Positions 60,104 through 64,000 of a stretch of DNA of 64,000 bases are shown here, piece by piece (the stretch's first letter is position 1; each line of letters opens with the position of its first letter). The notes beneath the pieces are model-generated. The model did no database searches. It saw only the letters and a program-made list of their open reading frames with translations, and was not told the origin of the DNA. A program made the position numbers and the translations under genes. Source of the stretch: Bog-532 sp963775825 (GTDB lineage: Bacteria > Actinomycetota > Actinomycetes > Streptosporangiales > Streptosporangiaceae); the NCBI GenBank assembly GCA_963775825.1, contig CAVZKY010000032.1, forward strand, positions 404,473 through 468,472, read 5' to 3'.

Positions 60104-60149
60104 TTCCCCTAGGTGAATTCGGGCTGTGGGTGATGCAGGGTCACCTGCC
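60104..60149 (+). promoter_or_regulatory. Composite element, copy 7
   Basis: The box TTCCCCTAGGTGAA is at 60104-60117 and the dyad (GGGTGATGCAGGGTCACCTGCC) lies within 60126-60149. GGGGGTGAGCCTGG follows. The next gene starts 102 nt downstream at 60252. Confidence 0.82.
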
Positions 60150-60251
60150 TGGGGGTGAGCCTGGAATCGTGACGCAGCGGCCGGTAACGACTGAGGCGGA
60201 TTCACTGAACCGGCTGGCAAAGAATGCCAGCAAAACTGCAGGAGGGGCCCC

Positions 60252-60584
60252 ATGACCGCCGATACACCTGTCCTTGACACACTCGCCGACATTACCGTGG
60301 CGTCGGTCGCGCACAATTCCCTTGCCCCGCGCGAGGTCATGCTCGCGAGGATCGCCGCGCTGATCGCGGTGGACGCGCCGCCTGCCTCCTACCTCGCCAA
60401 CGCCGGGGCCGCCGTGGACACCGGGGTCACCGCCGACGATCTCCAGGGAGTCATGATCGCGGTTGCCCCCGTGGTGGGCACGGCCCGGGTGGTCTCGGCA
60501 GGCGGGAAGATCCTCCGGGCGCTGGACATCGCGATCACCGTGGCCGAAGCCGAGATAGCCTACGACAGCGACGTCAGCCAGTAG
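60252..60584 (+). CDS. Carboxymuconolactone decarboxylase-like protein
   Basis: The 110-residue all-helical protein reads NSLAPREVMLARIAALIAVDAPPASYLANAGAAVDTGVTADDLQGVMIAVAPVVGTARVVSAGGKI, the CMD/AhpD-like core. The CXXC pair of peroxidase-active AhpD proteins is absent, so it is probably not a thiol peroxidase. AGGAGGGG lies just before the ATG. It is the last gene with the composite promoter. Confidence 0.82.
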   Translation: MTADTPVLDTLADITVASVAHNSLAPREVMLARIAALIAVDAPPASYLANAGAAVDTGVTADDLQGVMIAVAPVVGTARVVSAGGKILRALDIAITVAEAEIAYDSDVSQ

Positions 60585-60812
60585 CAGAACCAGGCCCACC
60601 CGTGGCCACGCCAGCGGGTCGGATCCCAGGCGCTGGACAACTGCGTGCCCGGTGACACCGGCTGAATGCGCTCGCCATTGCTCCGTCCCAGGTGGAGCCC
60701 GCAGGTCTCCCCGCCGCGGGTAGCCGAGCGGTTCCCGGTCCGTGCCGTCGTCCGGTGCCGCCGCGGGAAGCCTGCTTCGCCGGTCGCGGGCCAGGGTGCT
60801 GAGAGGTGAGTC

Positions 60813-61914
60813 GTGAATCAGGTGTCGAAGGTGTTCCAGCTCAACCGGCAGGGATTCAACCTGCGCAGAGGCGCAATCTTCGCGGTGGTAATGGGGCTGC
60901 TGATCATCGTGGGGGTGCTCCCGGCGGAGCGGAGGTACTTCCTCACGGCGATCTTCGGGGCGGTGATCGTGGCCGTGAGCGACCCCGGCGGGAAGTACGG
61001 CTACCGGGTGCCCCGGCTGGCCGTGGTCGCGGCGGCCGGTGCGCTGCTGACGGCCCTGGGATTCGGCATCGGCGGCGGGGCCTGGGGGTTCGTGGTGCTG
61101 GCCGCCTTCGTGGCCACGTTGCTGGCCGGGCTGGCGGTGACATACGGCCTGCACCGATTCGTCGCGGCCTATCTGCTCAACGTCTGGTTCATCGTCGCCC
61201 TCGGCCTGCCGACTCTCATCTCCTTCGAAGTGCCGGGTCTGTTCGGCTCCGGCCTGATCCACACCGAACCGTGGAAGCAGGCGCTGGCCTGGCTGGTCGG
61301 GTCGGCCCTGTGGATCGCTTATACCTTCATCATGTGGCTGGTACGGGGGGGGGTCAGCCGAGCCCCAGCCTGTCGCCGAGATCCCCGGCGATATCTCGCC
61401 GCGGCCGCTGACCCGGCCGCTGATCCTGTTCGCGGTGATCCGGGCCGCGGCCCTGGCGATCGCCGTCGCGATCTCCTTCGGGCTGAAGCTGCCCAACGCC
61501 TACTGGATGCCCATCGCCACCATCATTGCCATGAAGCCCGACCTGCAGCAATCCGCCCTCGTCGCCGAGCGTCGCATCGCCGGGACGGTCGTGGGCGCCG
61601 GGGTGGCCGCCCTGGTCCTGCTGGCGGTCGACAACCGGACCGCCCTCGAGGTCATCGTCGTCGTCCTGGTCGCGCTGGCCGCGTCGATCCACGGCGTGAA
61701 CTACGCCTGGTACACCGCAGCCCTGGGCGGGGCCATCCTGATCGCCGCGGACGTGCCCCACCCGTCCGACCTTGCCGACGAGGGACGCAGGATCCTGTTC
61801 ACGTTCGCCGGTGTGGGGATCGCCGTCATCGTCATGTTCCTGGCGGACCGGCTGCAAAAGCACGCCGCCAAAGCGGCACCACAGGCACCTGCTCACCCGG
61901 CCAGGGCGACGTGA
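60813..61914 (+). pseudogene. FUSC-family membrane protein, frameshift in a G9 run
   Basis: The first half, from GTG 60813, has six helices (FAVVMGLLIIVGVL, YFLTAIFGAVIVAVSDPGG, TLISFEVPGLF and so on). At the G9 run 61345-61353 the frame shifts. The second half resumes as LILFAVIRAAALAIAVAISFGLKLPNAYWMPIATIIAMKPDLQQSALVAERRIAGT, the FUSC signature, and ends at 61914. FUSC proteins are fusaric-acid-resistance-type transporters. A single-base change in the G-run would restore one protein. Confidence 0.83.
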
Positions 61915-62086
61915 GCGGCCAGGACATCAGGGCGAAGGCCAGGAACCAGCGGGAGTTTCCTCGCCGGGACATTCAGCCCTATCGATGGCTTGAGCATCCG
62001 GGAAAGTTGCGACAGCCACCAACGGTCACGATCGGACTACGCGGCATGGGCCCAGCCGGGCGCGGCGGCGTGAGAGAGGAGCCACG

Positions 62087-62542
62087 ATGAGTGAAGTCAC
62101 CGAGCAGCAGCTTGAGGACATGGAGGCATTGTTCGTCCAGACCGCGGCGAGCATGACCAGCGACCGGGGAACCATCACGTTGCATGGCGTGTCGCCGTCG
62201 ACGCTGTACTTCGCCGACCGCCCCCAGCGCGAGGTCGGGCACATGTTGTCCAGTCTCTTCGTCGCCAACTGGGCAGCAGGGGACAACAGCTTCGCGGACA
62301 ACCCCCCGAACGCCGTCCTGTCCTTCGCGGAGCCGGGCGAGAGGCCACCCGAGGATGCGGTCGTGGTCATCCAGGATCCGCACCTGGACGCAGACGCGCT
62401 CAGCTACAGCATCAAGCTCCTCGACGGCACCGTGCCGGCCGCCACCGGGCCATGTGCGCTGTTCATCGACCCGCTCGGGCGTCCTTTGTCGCCGGTCTCG
62501 GTAGCCGGGATGCACCGGCGTGCGCGTCGCCGGGGGCGCTGA
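62087..62542 (+). CDS. Conserved actinobacterial protein, function unknown
   Basis: The 151-residue protein reads FVQTAASMTSDRGTITLHGVSPSTLYFADRPQREVGHMLSSLFVANW, then NPPNAVLSFAEPGERPPEDAVVVIQDPHLDADALSYSIKLLDGTVPAATGPCALFIDPLGRPL. Similar proteins occur in other actinobacteria near stress genes; no function is known. GAGAGGAG lies 5 nt before the ATG. It is followed by the disulfide-reductase-like gene after 2 nt, indicating co-transcription. Confidence 0.78.
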   Translation: MSEVTEQQLEDMEALFVQTAASMTSDRGTITLHGVSPSTLYFADRPQREVGHMLSSLFVANWAAGDNSFADNPPNAVLSFAEPGERPPEDAVVVIQDPHLDADALSYSIKLLDGTVPAATGPCALFIDPLGRPLSPVSVAGMHRRARRRGR

Positions 62543-62544
62543 GG

Positions 62545-64000
62545 ATGAAGACGGTGATCGTGGGCGGAGTTGCGGGCGGCGCTTCGACGGGGGCGCGGCT
62601 GCGGCGGCTGGATGAGTCAGCGGAGATCGTCGTGTTCGAGCGGGACCACTACGTCTCGTTCGCGAACTGCGGCTTGCCGTATCACATCGGTGGGGTGATC
62701 CCGGACCGGGACAGCCTGCTGCTGCAGACCCCGGAAAGCCTGGCCAAGAGCCTGGCGCTGGATGTGCGGACCGGGCAGGACGTGATCCGCATCGACCGCG
62801 ATGCCAGGGAAGTCGAGGTGCGCGACCTCGCGCAGGGGCGGACGTACCGGGAGTCCTACGACAAGCTGGTGCTGTGCCCGGGGGCCGAGCCGATCCGGCC
62901 GCCGATCCCCGGGGCGGATGACCCGCGGGTGGATGTGCTGCGCAACATCCCCGACATGGACCGGATCATTACCCAGCTGGACAAGGATGCCACCAGCGCG
63001 GTCATCGTCGGCGGCAGCTACATCGGGCTGGAGCTGGCCGAGGCGTTCCGGGACCGCGGGCTGGCCACCACCGTGGTCGAGCGGACCGAACGGCTGATGC
63101 CGTGGCTGGACCCGGAGATGACCCGGATCCTGGACTACCACGTCGTCACGCACGGGGTGGACCTGCGGCTGGGCACGTCGGCCACGGCAGTCCGCCAGGG
63201 GGCGGACGGCGGGCTGGTGGTCGATCTGTCCGACGGCACCTCCGTGGCGGCTGATGTTGTCGTGATGGCGGCCGGGGCGCGTCCCAATGTGGACCTGGCC
63301 CGGGACGCCGGCCTGGAGATCGGGCCGCGCGGCGGCATCGTGGTCGACGCGCAGATGCGCACCTCGGCACCGGACATCCTCGCGGCCGGGGACGCGGTGG
63401 AGACCGCGCACCTGCTGACCGGGGAGCCGGTGCTGTCGATGCTGGCCGGGCGGCGAACCGGGAAGGCCGGATCGCCGCCGACACGATCGCCGGCCGCGAG
63501 GATGTCGGGGGCTACCGGGGCACCCAGGGCACCGCCGTGGTCAAGGTGTTCGACATGACCGCCGGGGGCACCGGCCTGACCGAGACCGAGCTGGCCGCGG
63601 CTGGCCTGGACTACCGCAAGGTCTACACCCATCAGAACGGCCACGCCGCCTACTACCCGGGCACCGCGCCGCTGTTCCTGAAGGTGCTGTTCGACCCGGC
63701 CGGGGGCAAGCTGCTGGGCGCGCAGGTGCTTGGCTGGGACAGCGTGGACAAGCGCATCGATGTCCTGGCGGTCGCGCTGCGCGCCGGGATGACCGTGTTC
63801 GACCTGGAAAACCTGGAACTGGCCTACGCCCCCCCGTACGGGGCGGCGAAGACCCGGTCGACATCGCAGGCTTCCTTGGCTCGAACCTGCTTCGCGGCGA
63901 CATCCATCTGTGGTACCCCGAGGACTACCCGGGCTGCTCGGGGCGGGTGACGATCCTGGATGTGCGCACCCCGGCCGAATACGAGGCCTGGCATATTCCG
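62545..64000 (+). pseudogene. CoA-disulfide reductase-rhodanese fusion, two frameshifts, runs off window
   Basis: The flavoprotein has the FAD site VIVGGVAGGASTGARLRRLDE and the active-site Cys in FANCGLPYHIGG, both typical of CoA-disulfide reductases. NAD-domain SAVIVGGSYIGLELAEAF and FAD-closing DILAAGDAVE follow. Single-base losses near 63449 and 63851 shift the frame. The restored sequence reads GRIAADTIAGRED, VVKVFDMTAGGTGLTE, AYAPPYGAAKDPVDIAGF, and enters a rhodanese domain (VTILDVRTPAEYEAWHIP) at the window edge. Such fusions reduce polysulfides or CoA disulfides. Confidence 0.87.

Overview
The window is GC-rich, gene-dense chromosomal DNA from an actinomycete. Evidence for this is the strong G/C third-position bias, a mycothiol-type maleylpyruvate isomerase, an F420-type flavin oxidoreductase family member, DUF222/HNH genes, DUF1707 proteins, an Acg-type nitroreductase and many GTG starts. 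Several genes have a TANNNT box 6-7 nt before the start codon and look leaderless. I cannot name the genus. No rRNA, tRNA, CRISPR array, origin or intact prophage was seen.

Layout. 0-7.8 kb is metabolism and repair: an HTH-fused citrate synthase divergent from a LeuA-like synthase, a VOC protein, a HhH-GPD glycosylase, a duplicated YbjQ-type protein, and a GH5 cellulase and an L,D-transpeptidase that are both frameshifted. 8-11.4 kb is one large secreted repeat protein. 11.5-18.7 kb is a scarred region with ISL3 and IS1182 relics, two pieces of DUF222/HNH genes, a CBM48 protein and glgA. 19-26.8 kb has an SsuD-type monooxygenase with a broken FMN reductase, an alpha-hydroxyacid oxidase and a Tricorn protease. 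26.9-31 kb is an ABC exporter plus two-component operon with a candidate operator. 31-46 kb has a gamma-glutamyltransferase, a DUF885 protein, two DUF1707 proteins, a divergent beta-clamp paralogue, an aldo/keto reductase flanked by its own fragments, and a MarR-MFS pair.

46-64 kb looks like a stress/dormancy island: PPOX protein, cupin, Acg-like nitroreductase with two DosR-like boxes, VapBC, HdeD, DUF2252, DUF1269 proteins and their relics, an LAL-type LuxR regulator, a carboxymuconolactone-decarboxylase-like protein, FUSC and a CoA-disulfide-reductase-like enzyme. Seven copies of a two-part promoter element lie between 49.8 and 60.2 kb. Each has a CCTAGG-centred palindrome followed by a 25-bp dyad (GGCAGGTGA-N7-TCACCTGCC), pointing at a gene or gene relic. 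This shared control element is the strongest candidate for an undescribed system here.

Two genome-quality signals matter to any reader. First, at least ten single-base frameshifts break otherwise full-length genes, some in G7 and G9 runs; either the sequence has indel errors or decay is widespread. Second, short tandem repeats sit at many gene 3' ends, and in three cases the repeat unit contains the last codons plus the stop codon of the gene.
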